From assembly GCA_965203195.1 (NCBI GenBank), contig OZ241860.1, positions 186,001 to 250,000 on the forward strand: DNA of 64,000 nucleotides, read 5' to 3'. Positions 15,993 through 25,054 of this stretch are shown here, one piece after another. Under the pieces are notes generated by a model. The model did not search any database, was not told the origin of the DNA, and worked only from the letters and a program-made list of their open reading frames with translations. This DNA is from Bin87 sp965203195 (lineage in GTDB: Bacteria; Chloroflexota; Dehalococcoidia; Lucifugimonadales; UBA3495). The position numbers and the translations under genes are program-made. How positions within the stretch are numbered: position 1 is the stretch's first letter; each line of letters opens with the position of its first letter.

Positions 15993-17297
15993 ATGATTTC
16001 GCAAGCCGACAACATCACCCTGACCCGCGTCGGTCCCGGCACCACTATGGGCCACCTGATGCGCCGCTACTGGATGCCCGCCCTGCTGTCCTGGGAACTG
16101 GCGGAACCGGACGGCGACCCCGTGCGCCTCAAGCTGCTGGGCGAGCAGCTGGTCGCTTTCCGCGACACCCAAGGACGCATCGGCCTCCTGGAGGAACTCT
16201 GCCCCCACCGCCTGGCCTCCCTCTGGCTGGGCCGCAACGAGGAATGCGGCCTCCGCTGCATCTATCACGGCTGGAAATTCGACGTCAACGGCCAGTGCGT
16301 TGATATGATGAACGAGCCCGCCGACAGCGACTTCCCCTCCAAAATGACCACCACCGCCTACCCCACCCTGGAACTCGGCGGCGTCATCTGGGCCTATATG
16401 GGCCCGCCGGAACATATGCCGCCCCCGCCCAAATTCGAGTGGGCCGCCGTGCCGGAAACCCACCGCCATGTCACCAAAAACATTCAGGAATGCAACTGGC
16501 TACAAGCCCTGGAAGGCGGCATCGATTCCGCCCACGCCACCATCCTGCACCGCACCCTCCGCTCCGATACCACCCACGCCGGCCTCCGCATCGATTCCGC
16601 CCACGTCCAGGGCCGCCCGCCGGAACTCGAAGTCGACCTCACCGACTACGGCTACCGCTACGCCGGCATCCGCTCCCTGGGCGACGAGGGCAGCCACGTG
16701 CGCGCCTACCACTTCGTGATGCCCTTCCACCAGATCCGCGCCAGCCAGCGCGGCTACCGCGGCAAACCCGGCCCCGTCGGCTTCCTCGCCTCCGGCCATA
16801 TGTGGGTGCCAATGGACGACCACAGCGTGATGGTCTGGAACTGGGACTTGTCCTACGACGACCCCATTGAAGCCGAGGAACGGGTGGAAATGGACCGCAG
16901 CTACGGACGCGGCCCGGAACATATGCTGGACAACTTCCGCACCAGGGTCAACCGCGCCAACAACTGGATGATTGACCGCGCCGTGCAGAAAACCGAAACC
17001 TTCAGCGGCATCGACGGCGTCAACGCCCAGGACGTGGCGGTGCAAGAAAGTATGGGCCACATCGTCGACCGGACCCGGGAAAACCTGTCCCGCACCGATA
17101 TGGCCATCGTGTACGCCCGCCGCCAGCTCCTGCAAGCCGCCCGCGCCGTAGCCGAAGGCGACTCCCCGCCCGGCGCCGGCGACAACTACTATATGCTCCG
17201 GCCCGCCCAGGCCATCCTGCCGATAGGCGTGGACTGGCGCGACGCTATGTGGGACGACCTGTATCCCGACGGCTCCCAGCCCCGCCACGACAGGTAA
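15993..17297 (+). CDS. Rieske non-haem iron oxygenase, large subunit
   Basis: 434 aa. The N-terminal Rieske [2Fe-2S] domain has CPHRLASLWLG then CIYHGWKFD (Cx1H...Cx2H, about residues 71-94). The catalytic domain has NWLQALEGGIDSAHATILH, giving the Asp and two His that bridge to the mononuclear iron. The family is phthalate 4,5-dioxygenase/vanillate-demethylase-like, using an external reductase that is not adjacent. AGGAGG lies about 15 bases before the ATG. C-ending codons are strongly preferred. Likely role: hydroxylation or demethylation of an aromatic or heterocyclic substrate. Confidence 0.93.
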   Translation: MISQADNITLTRVGPGTTMGHLMRRYWMPALLSWELAEPDGDPVRLKLLGEQLVAFRDTQGRIGLLEELCPHRLASLWLGRNEECGLRCIYHGWKFDVNGQCVDMMNEPADSDFPSKMTTTAYPTLELGGVIWAYMGPPEHMPPPPKFEWAAVPETHRHVTKNIQECNWLQALEGGIDSAHATILHRTLRSDTTHAGLRIDSAHVQGRPPELEVDLTDYGYRYAGIRSLGDEGSHVRAYHFVMPFHQIRASQRGYRGKPGPVGFLASGHMWVPMDDHSVMVWNWDLSYDDPIEAEERVEMDRSYGRGPEHMLDNFRTRVNRANNWMIDRAVQKTETFSGIDGVNAQDVAVQESMGHIVDRTRENLSRTDMAIVYARRQLLQAARAVAEGDSPPGAGDNYYMLRPAQAILPIGVDWRDAMWDDLYPDGSQPRHDR

Positions 17298-17313
17298 CCA
17301 CCCGCACGGGTGT

Positions 17314-17345
17314 CAACAGGAAACTTGACGCCTGCTTTCCTGTTG
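17314..17345 (+). terminator. hairpin after the Rieske gene
   Basis: CAACAGGAAA / TTTCCTGTTG with a 12-base loop, 17 bases after the stop. There is no long T run, so it may act as a terminator or an mRNA 3'-end protector. Confidence 0.55.
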
Positions 17346-17400
17346 GCGCCCGACTACTGCGCGCTGAATAGACCCCCATCGTTTCCGCGGCCGGCCGGCT

Positions 17401-18633
17401 TCACAAAAATCGCGTGAACACCTGGTTAGCCACCAGGTACGCCTCTTCCGCCAACCTCACCCTGCCGTCGGCCTCCCAAACCAGCAGCCCCTCATCGGTC
17501 AATTCCGCCAGCTCCTTGCGGTAGCGCGCCGCCAGCTCGATGCCCGTTTCTGCCGCTGCCGCCGCCAGGTTCATCCCGTCCAGCAGTCGCAGCCCCAGGA
17601 ACATCGTTTCCGCAGCCGCCGTCGCCTCCTCTATAACCTCGTGGCCGGCTACCGTGGGGACGGCGGCGATTCGCTTCGCCGCCATCGTCGGCCACCGGCC
17701 GGCCATCGCCGCCCATTCGGCCGCGCGGCGGGCGTAATCACGCGGGGAACGCGCCGTCCAGAAACGGCAGCCCGACAGGGCGGAATGCGCCCCCGGCCCA
17801 ACCCCCAGCCACTGCCCGTTCCGCCAGTAGGCCAGATTATGCTCCGACTGCCGGCCCGGGCGCGACCAGTTGCTGATTTCGTAATGATGATAGCCGGCGT
17901 CGCCTAGACGGGCCCGGGCGTAATCATACATATCCGCCGCCAAATCGGCGTCGGGCTCCGGCAGACGACCTTCGGCAACCCACCGGCGCAGGGGCGTTCC
18001 CTCCTCCAGCGTCAGGGCATACAGCGACAGATGCTCCGGGGACAGCGCCAGCGTCTGCGCCATCGTCTCCCGCCACTGGCCCGGCGTCTGGCCGGGCAGC
18101 CCGTACATCAAATCCAGATTGATGTTGTCAAAGCCCGCCCGCCGGCAGGCGTCAAGCGCCGCCACGGTCTCCGCCGCGTTGTGCCGCCGGCCCAGCATCG
18201 CCAGCAGGCCGTCGTCCATGCTCTGCGCCCCGATGCTGATGCGGTTGACCCCGGCCGCCCGCAGCCCGCCCGCCCGCCCCGGCGTCAGGTCATTCGGGTT
18301 GCACTCGGCGGTTATCTCCACATCCCGGCCCACCGGGTAGCCGGCCGACACGGCCTCCAAAATGCGGGCCACGCCCCCGTCGGGCAGGTAAGACGGCGTG
18401 CCCCCGCCCAGAAAAATGGTATTCACCCGCGGACTGCCCAGCGCCACCGACCACGCGCCCAGCTCGGCGGCAACGGCATCCAGAAAGTCGCCAATCTGCC
18501 CTTCAATTCCCTGGTACGTGTTGAAATCGCAGTAGGGACACTTGGTAAGGCAGAAGGGGATGTGGATGTACAGGGAAATGCCGCCGGCCAACTCCGGTGC
18601 CGGCCCTTCCGGCCCTTTCGGCGGCGCGCGCAT
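17401..18633 (-). CDS. hemW: radical SAM protein HemW (HemN-like haem chaperone)
   Basis: 410-aa member of the oxygen-independent coproporphyrinogen oxidase family. The radical-SAM cysteines are C28, C32 and C35 in CLTKCPYCDF, followed by FLGGGTPSYL, ITAECNPND, ISIGAQSMDD and NLDLMYGLPGQT. The start at 18633 gives a normal HemW N-terminus (SLYIHIPFC at residues 20-28) and lies 5 bases after the upstream gene. The longer in-frame extension would overlap that gene and is low-complexity. The lack of extra N-terminal HemN residues favours HemW, which binds haem and is not itself the decarboxylase. Confidence 0.9.
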   Translation of the reverse strand: MRAPPKGPEGPAPELAGGISLYIHIPFCLTKCPYCDFNTYQGIEGQIGDFLDAVAAELGAWSVALGSPRVNTIFLGGGTPSYLPDGGVARILEAVSAGYPVGRDVEITAECNPNDLTPGRAGGLRAAGVNRISIGAQSMDDGLLAMLGRRHNAAETVAALDACRRAGFDNINLDLMYGLPGQTPGQWRETMAQTLALSPEHLSLYALTLEEGTPLRRWVAEGRLPEPDADLAADMYDYARARLGDAGYHHYEISNWSRPGRQSEHNLAYWRNGQWLGVGPGAHSALSGCRFWTARSPRDYARRAAEWAAMAGRWPTMAAKRIAAVPTVAGHEVIEEATAAAETMFLGLRLLDGMNLAAAAAETGIELAARYRKELAELTDEGLLVWEADGRVRLAEEAYLVANQVFTRFL

Positions 18634-18638
18634 CGGAA

Positions 18639-19043
18639 CTAGCCGGCGCGCCGGTCGTCGCCCGGATCGCCGGCCTCGCCCTTGTCCGCCGGCCGGGCCT
18701 GCCCATCCACAACGCTGTCCGGATCCCGATCCTCCGGGCGCGGCGGCGGCGGTTCCCCCATATGCTCCCGCACCACCGCCCGGGGGCAAAGGTTCCAGAA
18801 CAGAAACACCGCCAGCCCCAGGATGATGAAATCGTCATACCGGCCCAGCCCGTAAGGAATGCGGTCCCGCACCAGGTCAATGGGCGATATGCCGTAAATT
18901 ATCGCCAGCGGCACCAGCCCCTTGAGCAGCGGGTTCACGCGCGGATCCCGGTGCAAACGCCACAGCGCGCGGACGAATTTCACCACCCGCGGCCCCAGCT
19001 GCGGCCCGAACATCATCAGGATCGGCCAAAGTAATCTCAACAT
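18639..19043 (-). CDS. DUF1232 membrane protein
   Basis: 134 aa. The DUF1232 core is in the middle: DPRVNPLLKGLVPLAIIYG, then SPIDLVRDRIPYGLGRYDD, followed by a hydrophobic helix DFIILGLAVFLFWNL. The tail after about residue 100 is Pro/Asp/Arg-rich. The start at 19043 gives a short hydrophobic N-terminus typical of the family. It is directly upstream of hemW (5-base gap). The family is widespread and membrane-associated, with no agreed function. Confidence 0.8.
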   Translation of the reverse strand: MLRLLWPILMMFGPQLGPRVVKFVRALWRLHRDPRVNPLLKGLVPLAIIYGISPIDLVRDRIPYGLGRYDDFIILGLAVFLFWNLCPRAVVREHMGEPPPPRPEDRDPDSVVDGQARPADKGEAGDPGDDRRAG

Positions 19044-19183
19044 AGCGACACCGCCGGTTACTTTTCGCAATGCCGGCATTGCGCCGGCAACGCGGGAACG
19101 CCTCCCGGAACGGGGGCGATTGTCCAATTGTAGCGCCTTTCCGGCCCGTTGCGCCTTTCCGGTCCCCTTGCTCCGACGAACGC

Positions 19184-20614
19184 TTACCGCCCGTAGCGAT
19201 AACTCCCCGCCGGCGTCCGCGCGCAATTCAGCTGCCGGTTCAGATGCAGCCCCTCCAGCACGAACTCCACCGCCGCCGCCGCCACTTCCGGCCGCGGATC
19301 GCTGCCCGCCAGAGCGGACACCGTTTCCGCCAGGCCGTCAATCCGCTCCACTGCCGCCGCATAGGCCGCCGCCGGCACATCCTGCCCCGTCTCCATCGTC
19401 TGCCCCAGGTCAAAGGCCGTTACGATGTCGTCCAGCTCGTCCAGGTTCCCGAAGTAACGCCCGAAAATCGCCAGCGTGGCCCGCTTGGTCAGATCCTCCA
19501 CCAGCCGGTCGCCCCGCCCTTCGCCCAAAGTTTCCAGCTCAATCTTGCCCCCCAGCGAGGCAATGAGATAGGGCAGGTCGCTGACCCGCGGGCAGGCCAC
19601 GCTTTCCCCCAGCCGGATGCTGCGCCGCAGCGCATTGCTGATCAGCGTCTCGTAGTTGGCAATGGACACCCGCACACTGACCCCGGAACGCTGGTTGATC
19701 TCGTTGCTGTTGCGCGCCCGCGCCGTGATTTCCGCCACTATTTCCCGCATATAATCCGGCGCCACCACGCTGTCCTCATCCGGAAAACGGCCCCGCTCCT
19801 GCTCCATTATGGCGATTTCCTCCTCAATGGTGCGCGGGTAGTGCGTGTGAATCTGCGCCCCGTAGCGGTCTTTCAGCGGCGTCACAATCCGCCCCCGGTT
19901 GGTGTAATCCTCCGGGTTCGCCGTGGCCACCACAAACACATCCAGCGGCATCCGCACCCGGTAGCCCTTAATCTGCACATCCCGCTCCTCCATCAGGTTG
20001 AACAACCCCACCTGAATCCGTTCCGCCAGGTCGGGCAGCTCGTTGATGCAGAAAATCCCCCGGTTGGTCCGCGGCACCAGCCCGTAATGAATGGCGGTTT
20101 CATCGGAAAGATGCCGCCCCTCCGCAACCTTGATGGGGTCGATCTCCCCAATCAAGTCGGCAATGGAAATGTCCGGCGTCGCCAGCTTCTCCGAATACCG
20201 CGCCTCCCGCTCCAGCCAGGCAATAGGCGTATTGTCCCCCTGCTCGGCCACAATGCGCCGCCCGTCCGGGCTGAGCGGATGATAAGGATCATCATTCAGC
20301 TCGCTGCCCGCGATAACCGGAATCCTTTCGTCCAGCAGGTTCACCATCTCCCGGATCAGCCGCGTCTTCGCCTGCCCCCGTTCCCCCAGCAGAATGATGT
20401 CCTGCCCCGCCAGAATGGCATTCTCCAGCTGCGGGATGACCGTCTGCTCAAAGCCGATGATCCCGGGGAAAGCCGGCTCCTCCGCCCGTATCTTGCCAAT
20501 CAGATTGCGGCGGATTTCCGCCCGCACCGATGCCGTTTCATAGCCGCTGTCGCGCAGCTCCCCCAGCGTGGCCGGAAAAGCCGCGGCGGCGTTAGCGTTG
20601 TTATTAGTGGACAT
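19184..20614 (-). CDS. MoxR/magnesium-chelatase-like AAA+ ATPase
   Basis: 476 aa. An N-terminal segment (LGELRDSGYETASVRAEIRRNL) precedes an AAA+ domain with Walker A GERGQAKTR (about residue 80), a Walker-B-like IFCINELPDL, sensor region FVVATANPEDYTNRG and arginine-finger region DRYGAQIHTHYP. The C-terminal lid contains VSVRVSIANYETLISNALRR. Such ATPases usually work with a von Willebrand-A protein to insert cofactors or remodel complexes. No VWA gene or chlorophyll gene is adjacent, so a role in photosynthesis is not supported. The start at 20614 is favoured over a codon 24 bases upstream by AAGGAC spacing. Confidence 0.85.
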   Translation of the reverse strand: MSTNNNANAAAAFPATLGELRDSGYETASVRAEIRRNLIGKIRAEEPAFPGIIGFEQTVIPQLENAILAGQDIILLGERGQAKTRLIREMVNLLDERIPVIAGSELNDDPYHPLSPDGRRIVAEQGDNTPIAWLEREARYSEKLATPDISIADLIGEIDPIKVAEGRHLSDETAIHYGLVPRTNRGIFCINELPDLAERIQVGLFNLMEERDVQIKGYRVRMPLDVFVVATANPEDYTNRGRIVTPLKDRYGAQIHTHYPRTIEEEIAIMEQERGRFPDEDSVVAPDYMREIVAEITARARNSNEINQRSGVSVRVSIANYETLISNALRRSIRLGESVACPRVSDLPYLIASLGGKIELETLGEGRGDRLVEDLTKRATLAIFGRYFGNLDELDDIVTAFDLGQTMETGQDVPAAAYAAAVERIDGLAETVSALAGSDPRPEVAAAAVEFVLEGLHLNRQLNCARTPAGSYRYGR

Positions 20615-20807
20615 TGCGCCCGTCCTTGTCATCGTCAAAATTGTCCGTCCGGGTTGCCAGTTCAGGATTGCCAGTTCAGGGTTGTCCGTTCAGAGTAAGG
20701 TTGCCCGCCGTCAGTATAGCAAAGGGCCGGGCTTGCCGCCCGGACGCCGGCGCCACCCGCAATGATGAATGGCAATTACGAATGACGCCGCAATGCCATC
20801 CCGCCAT

Positions 20808-21071
20808 TCACCCCCCGCCGATGGCCGGCACAAAGTGAATCTCCGCGTCTTCCCCAACCCGCTCCAGCAGCCCCATTCGCGCCACTTCCCCGTTCACCGC
20901 CACCGCCAGATTGGCCCGGATGTCCCCATCCTCAACCAGACGCGCGCCAACGCCGGGAAACATTTCATCCAGCCTCTCGATGACCTGGCGCACATTCCGC
21001 GCCTCAACCTCCACCTCCTTGACGCCGCCGGTAGCCGACTGCAACATCGTCGGCACGAACACTTTGGCCAC
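20808..21071 (-). CDS. MoaD/ThiS-family sulfur-carrier protein
   Basis: 87-aa beta-grasp protein starting at GTG (21071), with an excellent AGGAGGTG 8 bases upstream; the earlier in-frame ATG gives a non-conserved extension. Features are VEARNVRQVIERLDEMFPG, VAVNGEVARMGLLERVGEDAEI and the C-terminal PAIGGG. The terminal Gly-Gly is what an E1-like enzyme adenylates before thiocarboxylation. It differs from the moaD at 41490, so it probably serves another pathway (cysteine or thiamine type). It lies just outside the left end of the IS element. Confidence 0.85.
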   Translation of the reverse strand: MAKVFVPTMLQSATGGVKEVEVEARNVRQVIERLDEMFPGVGARLVEDGDIRANLAVAVNGEVARMGLLERVGEDAEIHFVPAIGGG

Positions 21072-21159
21072 GGGGTTCACCTCCTCTGTGCGGGATTGCC
21101 GGCAATACGGGCATTCACCCGCAACTTGACGCCGGCATAATAGCGCCAAAAAGACCCGT

Positions 21160-22359
21160 CTAGCACCCTCGTGCGTACCCACTTTCAGGTGTCGGGCAAG
21201 CCGAACCATCTAGGCGGTGGTTCCGGCGTAGCCAGATAGCGTTCCATGCCCAGCCGCAGCATCCCCAGCTTCCCCCACGAACACACCCGCCGCCGGAACC
21301 GCCACGACGCACGCCGCGCCACCAACAGCAGCAAACAACACGCCAGCAACAGCCCCACCAGCATACGCCCCAGCCGCGCCGTGGTGGTTGCCGTTCCCTG
21401 CCCCTACGCGAAATACTGCTTGCCATCGCGAAAGTACTGCTCCGGCTGCATCCGTTTGCGATACTGTCCCACCGCCACCTTGGCGTCGGGCAGCGATGTC
21501 GCCAAATACCAGGGTTCCCGATGCCCCCGGCCCCAGTACGGCGCCAGGTTCACCGTCACTATCCCATCGGAACGATAGCGGACCCCAGGCAGAAACACAT
21601 AGCGATTTGGACGCAGGGGATACTTCCGCAGCAATCCCTGATAGCCATCGGCAGTCTGGATGTGGACATTGCCCTTGAGTCGTACTACATAGTCCACTGT
21701 GCGGCCAGTGTGCCGGGGCATTTCCTGCAACCGGCGCAGCAGACTAGCGCGTCCGAAGCCTCTATCAGCCAGCAACAGCGGACGAATGTTGTCAGGCAGA
21801 TTGCGCAGCAGGCGCGCGATGAAAGTCTCTTCCAGCCGGTTTTGAGACGGGGTCAGTTCATCGACGGTCGTAGCCCAGCTGAGCAAAGGCAACCCGCGCT
21901 TGCGGTAGCAGACGGCGGCGAAAAGGCCGTTGCGCTTGCGGCCCAGGTCGGACCAGTCAATCATAATGGGCGTTTGGCCCTTGAGGCCGGCCAGTTGGCA
22001 GATGGCGGGCATCAGTGCGCATTGGGTTTGGATGGGGTCAAAACTGGGGTTGGAGAGGAAGCGGAAGATGCGCTTTTTGCGCTGATGGTGGTTTTGGGGG
22101 AGTCCGGGCATCCAGGGCCGGGCCAGTTCGGATAGGGAAAGGGCGCGGCGGTTGAGGATGGCGGCGGTGAGCAGGGCCAGGTTGGTGCGCCGGGTGGCGC
22201 GCATTTGAGGCAGGTTGTGGTGGAGAAAGGCGGCGATGTGGTGATACCATGGCATAGGTCGGCGGCTCCCGAGGTATCGGATGGTAGCTATCCTGATACT
22301 TACCCGGAGTCGCCGGCTGTGGCAAGTGCCAACCCAAAGAGGGTACGCGCGAGGTCTAG
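21160..22359. mobile_element. IS4-superfamily insertion sequence flanked by CTAG
   Basis: The element proper is about 21164-22355 (1192 bp). Its ends are imperfect inverted repeats (ACCCTCGTGCGTACCC at the left; ACCTCGCGCGTACCC read inward from the right), flanked on both sides by CTAG (21160-21163 and 22356-22359), a 4-bp target duplication. A YTAR-type 4-bp target is typical of the IS701 branch of the IS4 superfamily. It carries one transposase gene, broken by an in-frame TAG. Confidence 0.8.
21185..22255 (-). pseudogene. IS4-superfamily DDE transposase with in-frame amber stop
   Basis: The reading frame from ATG at 22255 gives MPWYHHIAAFLHHNLPQ, the first catalytic Asp in IMIDWSDL, the second in LLLADRGFG, and a perfect Y-x2-R-x3-E-x6-K signature in YRKRMQPEQYFRDGK. 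A TAG at 21406-21404 then interrupts it right after KQYFA. The same frame continues without further stops for 72 codons (TTTARLGRMLVGLLLACC... to NAIWL-equivalent basic tail) and ends with TGA at 21187-21185, inside the right place relative to the terminal repeat. The element is therefore probably immobile unless supplied in trans. Confidence 0.85.
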
Positions 22360-22805
22360 CACCGGCTTTCCGCAATAATGCCCGCCGCCCGTTGCAACTC
22401 GCGCACATAGCAGATTATCGCCTCAATGTCACCGTCCGACACGCCCGGCACGGGCGGCATATCCCCAAACTGCCAGTGGTGCGCCACTACCCCGTTCCGC
22501 ACCGCATTGCGAATGGCAAAATCCTGGTGGTGTCCGGGCTCGTAAATCCGGTGCGCCAGGGGCGGTCCCAGCCCGGTGCCGGCCGCCTTGACCCCGTGGC
22601 AAACGGCGCAGCGGGCATTAAACGCCGCCTCCCCCGCCTGCGCCTTTGCCGGCCAGCCGGGCGCCGTCGCCGCCGCGCCCTCATCGCCCCCGCCCCCGGA
22701 ACACCCGACCAGCATCAGCGCCGCCAGCATCAGCGCCAGCGCTGCGACCGCCGCCGGATATTTGCCTGCGCGTATCAGCCCGGATCGTATCAGTAATGAC
22801 GGCAT
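22356..22805 (-). CDS. single-haem c-type cytochrome lipoprotein
   Basis: 149 aa. A hydrophobic signal segment ends in LMLVGC (lipid Cys35) and is followed by a Gly/Glu/Ala linker. The haem motif CAVCH is at residues 66-70, and the likely axial Met is in FGDMPPVPG. It is an exported electron carrier of the cytochrome c/cbb3-subunit-like class. The stop codon TAG (22358-22356) lies inside the CTAG duplicated by the IS, so the insertion hit exactly at the end of the gene and left the coding sequence complete. No oxidase is adjacent. Confidence 0.88.
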   Translation of the reverse strand: MPSLLIRSGLIRAGKYPAAVAALALMLAALMLVGCSGGGGDEGAAATAPGWPAKAQAGEAAFNARCAVCHGVKAAGTGLGPPLAHRIYEPGHHQDFAIRNAVRNGVVAHHWQFGDMPPVPGVSDGDIEAIICYVRELQRAAGIIAESRC

Positions 22806-22841
22806 TGCTTTACACCACTCTTGCCCTGCTGGCCCGGCCGG

Positions 22842-23747
22842 TCAAAAAGCGCCAATCCCCGGCGTAACTACCCGAATGGAATACAGCGACTGCCCGGCCG
22901 TCAGAAACAGCGTCCGCATATCATCGCCCCCGAAGCAGATGTTCCGCGTCACCTCCGGCGTCGGCAGAACCCCTGCCCGCTGCCCGTCGGGATCCACAAT
23001 CCAGACGCCCCCGGAGCCGGTGCACCAGACCCGCCCCGCCGTGTCAACCTTCATCCCGTCCGGCACCCCCGGCGCCTCGGAACCCATCTCAATCAGAATG
23101 CGGTTGCCGCTCAAGCTTCCGTCCGCCGCCACATCAAAGGCGCGAATGCGCCGGTTCGGGCAGAACTCCCCCCGTTCCTCCCGCTCAAAATCCGCCGCCT
23201 CGGCCCGGCTGATGGCGACATACAATACCGATTCGTCCGGCGACAGCGCCAGCCCGTTGGTGTATTCGCACTCGTCCGTAGCCAGCTGAACGCCCCCTGA
23301 CCCGTCAATCCGATAGACGCCGGAAAAGGGAATTTCCCGCCGTTCCTCGGGAAAACGCAGGTGCGGGTCGGTAAAGAAAACCGTCCCGTCCCGCCGGCAG
23401 ATGACATCATTCGGCTTGTTGAACCGCTTGCCCTCCCAGCGCTCGGCAATAACGCTTATCCGGCCCTCGGCGTCCATGCTGGTGACCCGGCGATGCTCCG
23501 CCCCCTCGCACATCAGCAGGTTGCCATGGCGATCCAGCGTGCACCCGTTGCCTTCCCCCGTATTCTCCCGCAACACGCTGGTCGTCCCCGACGCCGGATC
23601 CCACTTCAGCAGCTGCTCCCGCGCCAGGTCAACAAAAGTCAGATAGCCTCCCGGATGCCACAGAGGCCCCTCGGTGCGTTCCAGCGTCCCGTCCAGCAGG
23701 GTAAGTTCGCTCTCGGCCAGCAGCCCGCCGGCCCAATCGTCAGCCAT
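22842..23747 (-). CDS. SMP-30/gluconolactonase-family hydrolase
   Basis: 301-aa six-bladed beta-propeller. The metal ligands of the family are visible: Glu in TEGPLWHPGG (about residue 29), Asn in NKPNDVICRRDG, and Asp in ALSPDESVLYV, with FTDPHLRFPEE and GMKVDTAGRVWCTG between. The start at 23747 has GGAGGCG 6-7 bases upstream; the longer frame is not conserved. It hydrolyses sugar or other lactones, usually in the cytoplasm. It has its own -10 box upstream and faces the cyclase-family gene. Confidence 0.9.
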   Translation of the reverse strand: MADDWAGGLLAESELTLLDGTLERTEGPLWHPGGYLTFVDLAREQLLKWDPASGTTSVLRENTGEGNGCTLDRHGNLLMCEGAEHRRVTSMDAEGRISVIAERWEGKRFNKPNDVICRRDGTVFFTDPHLRFPEERREIPFSGVYRIDGSGGVQLATDECEYTNGLALSPDESVLYVAISRAEAADFEREERGEFCPNRRIRAFDVAADGSLSGNRILIEMGSEAPGVPDGMKVDTAGRVWCTGSGGVWIVDPDGQRAGVLPTPEVTRNICFGGDDMRTLFLTAGQSLYSIRVVTPGIGAF

Positions 23748-24094
23748 TTGCGCGCCTCCACACGGGTTTTGCGAATCACAATTCGCAACCGCATTATAGC
23801 CCATACTGCCGCCCCGCAATCACCCCCGCGTATGATTCGGAGATAAGATGACCGGATAAAAATAACCGGGGCGATGACCGGCCCGCCCGCCCGGATCCGG
23901 GCCCTCGCGCGCCGTCATAAAAACCCGCCGCCGGCGGTTGCGCCATCCCCAAGCCTGTGGCATTATCCCCTGCATTCACATCACCCCCCACACGCCGGCC
24001 CTCCCTGTGCCACCATCCCCTTTGCCGGCAATCCCCCGCCCACTGCCGCCCCACGCCCCGCCAACCCGTACTCCCGTCAACCGGAGGAACTCTT
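23748..24094. promoter_or_regulatory. divergent promoter region
   Basis: 347 bases between divergent genes, with no credible coding frame. A TATAAT on the minus strand (23798-23793) would serve the SMP-30 gene. GATAAAAAT around 23853 could serve the cyclase gene on the plus strand, but no matching -35 was found. Confidence 0.35.
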
Positions 24095-25048
24095 ATGCCG
24101 CAAGCCGGTATCCCGTCGGAACAGGAAGTCCTGGGCTGGTTCGACCGCCTCTCCAACTGGGGACGATGGGGTGACGACGACGAACTAGGCGCTCCCAACC
24201 TCATCACCCCCGAGAAAACCCGCGCCGCCCTGGCCACCGTCCAGGAAGGCCACTGCGTCTCCCTCTCCCGCACCCTCAACTGGGAACCCGCACCCGACGT
24301 GCCCGCCCCGCCCGTCCACTATATGGTGGAAAGCGGCGAAGGCTGGGCCACCGGCGACAAAGTCTCCTCCCGCCCCTCCGCTGTCGCCACCGACTACATC
24401 GGTATGATCTTCCACGGCGTCTCCATCACCCACGTCGACAGCCTGGCCCACTTCTTCTGGAACGGCAAAACCTACAACGGCAAGCCCGCCCACTATGTAT
24501 CCACCAGCCTGGGCGCCACCGTCTGCTCCGTGGAACAGGCCCGCCGCGGCTTCATCACCCGCGGCGTGCTGGTGGACGTCCCCCTGGTGCGGGACATCGA
24601 CTGGGTAGAACGCGGCGAGGGCGTTATGCCCGACGACATCCTGGCCGCCGAGGCCCGCTGCGGCTTCCAAATCCAAGCCGGCGACATCCTGCTGGTCCGC
24701 ACCGGCCAGCTGCACCGCCGCAATGTGGAAGGCCCCGTCCCCCGCGAAGCCGGCTCCACCGCCTGCCAGGCCGCCTGCCTCCCCCTGTTCAAAGAACGCG
24801 ACATCGCCGTCCTCGGCTCCGACACCGGCAACGACGTCAGCCCGCCCCAGTACGGCGGTCAGCTCACCAACCCCATCCACCAGGTTGCCATCACCGCTAT
24901 GGGCCTCTGGATCCTGGACAACGCCAACCTGGAGGAACTCGCCGCCGCCTGCCAGGAACGCAACCGCTGGACTTTCCTGGTCAGCATCAACCCCCTCCGA
25001 CTCCACAACACCACCGGCTCCCCCGTGAACCCCGTCGCCGTGTTCTAG
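24095..25048 (+). CDS. cyclase-family (kynurenine-formamidase-like) hydrolase
   Basis: 317 aa, PF04199-type metal-dependent hydrolase. The family signature HGxxxTHxDxxxH appears as HGVSITHVDSLAH (about residue 110), with the Glu/His-rich second site DVSPPQYGGQLTNPIHQVAI in the C-terminal third. The start at 24095 follows a GGAGGAA ribosome site. Members hydrolyse N-formylkynurenine or other amides and cyclic compounds. The next two genes form an amidase with its small partner, so the trio may degrade an amide or imide substrate; that link is inferred from position. Confidence 0.88.
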   Translation: MPQAGIPSEQEVLGWFDRLSNWGRWGDDDELGAPNLITPEKTRAALATVQEGHCVSLSRTLNWEPAPDVPAPPVHYMVESGEGWATGDKVSSRPSAVATDYIGMIFHGVSITHVDSLAHFFWNGKTYNGKPAHYVSTSLGATVCSVEQARRGFITRGVLVDVPLVRDIDWVERGEGVMPDDILAAEARCGFQIQAGDILLVRTGQLHRRNVEGPVPREAGSTACQAACLPLFKERDIAVLGSDTGNDVSPPQYGGQLTNPIHQVAITAMGLWILDNANLEELAAACQERNRWTFLVSINPLRLHNTTGSPVNPVAVF

Positions 25049-25054
25049 CCCGCG

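Noticed and set aside
19184..20614. BchI of bacteriochlorophyll synthesis
   Set aside because: No bchD/bchH or other photosynthesis gene in the window; Walker motifs fit the wider MoxR/chelatase-like family.
19070..20698. 542-codon open frame antisense to the MoxR-like ATPase
   Set aside because: Shadow of a well-supported gene; composition is His/Pro/Arg-rich with no recognisable domain.
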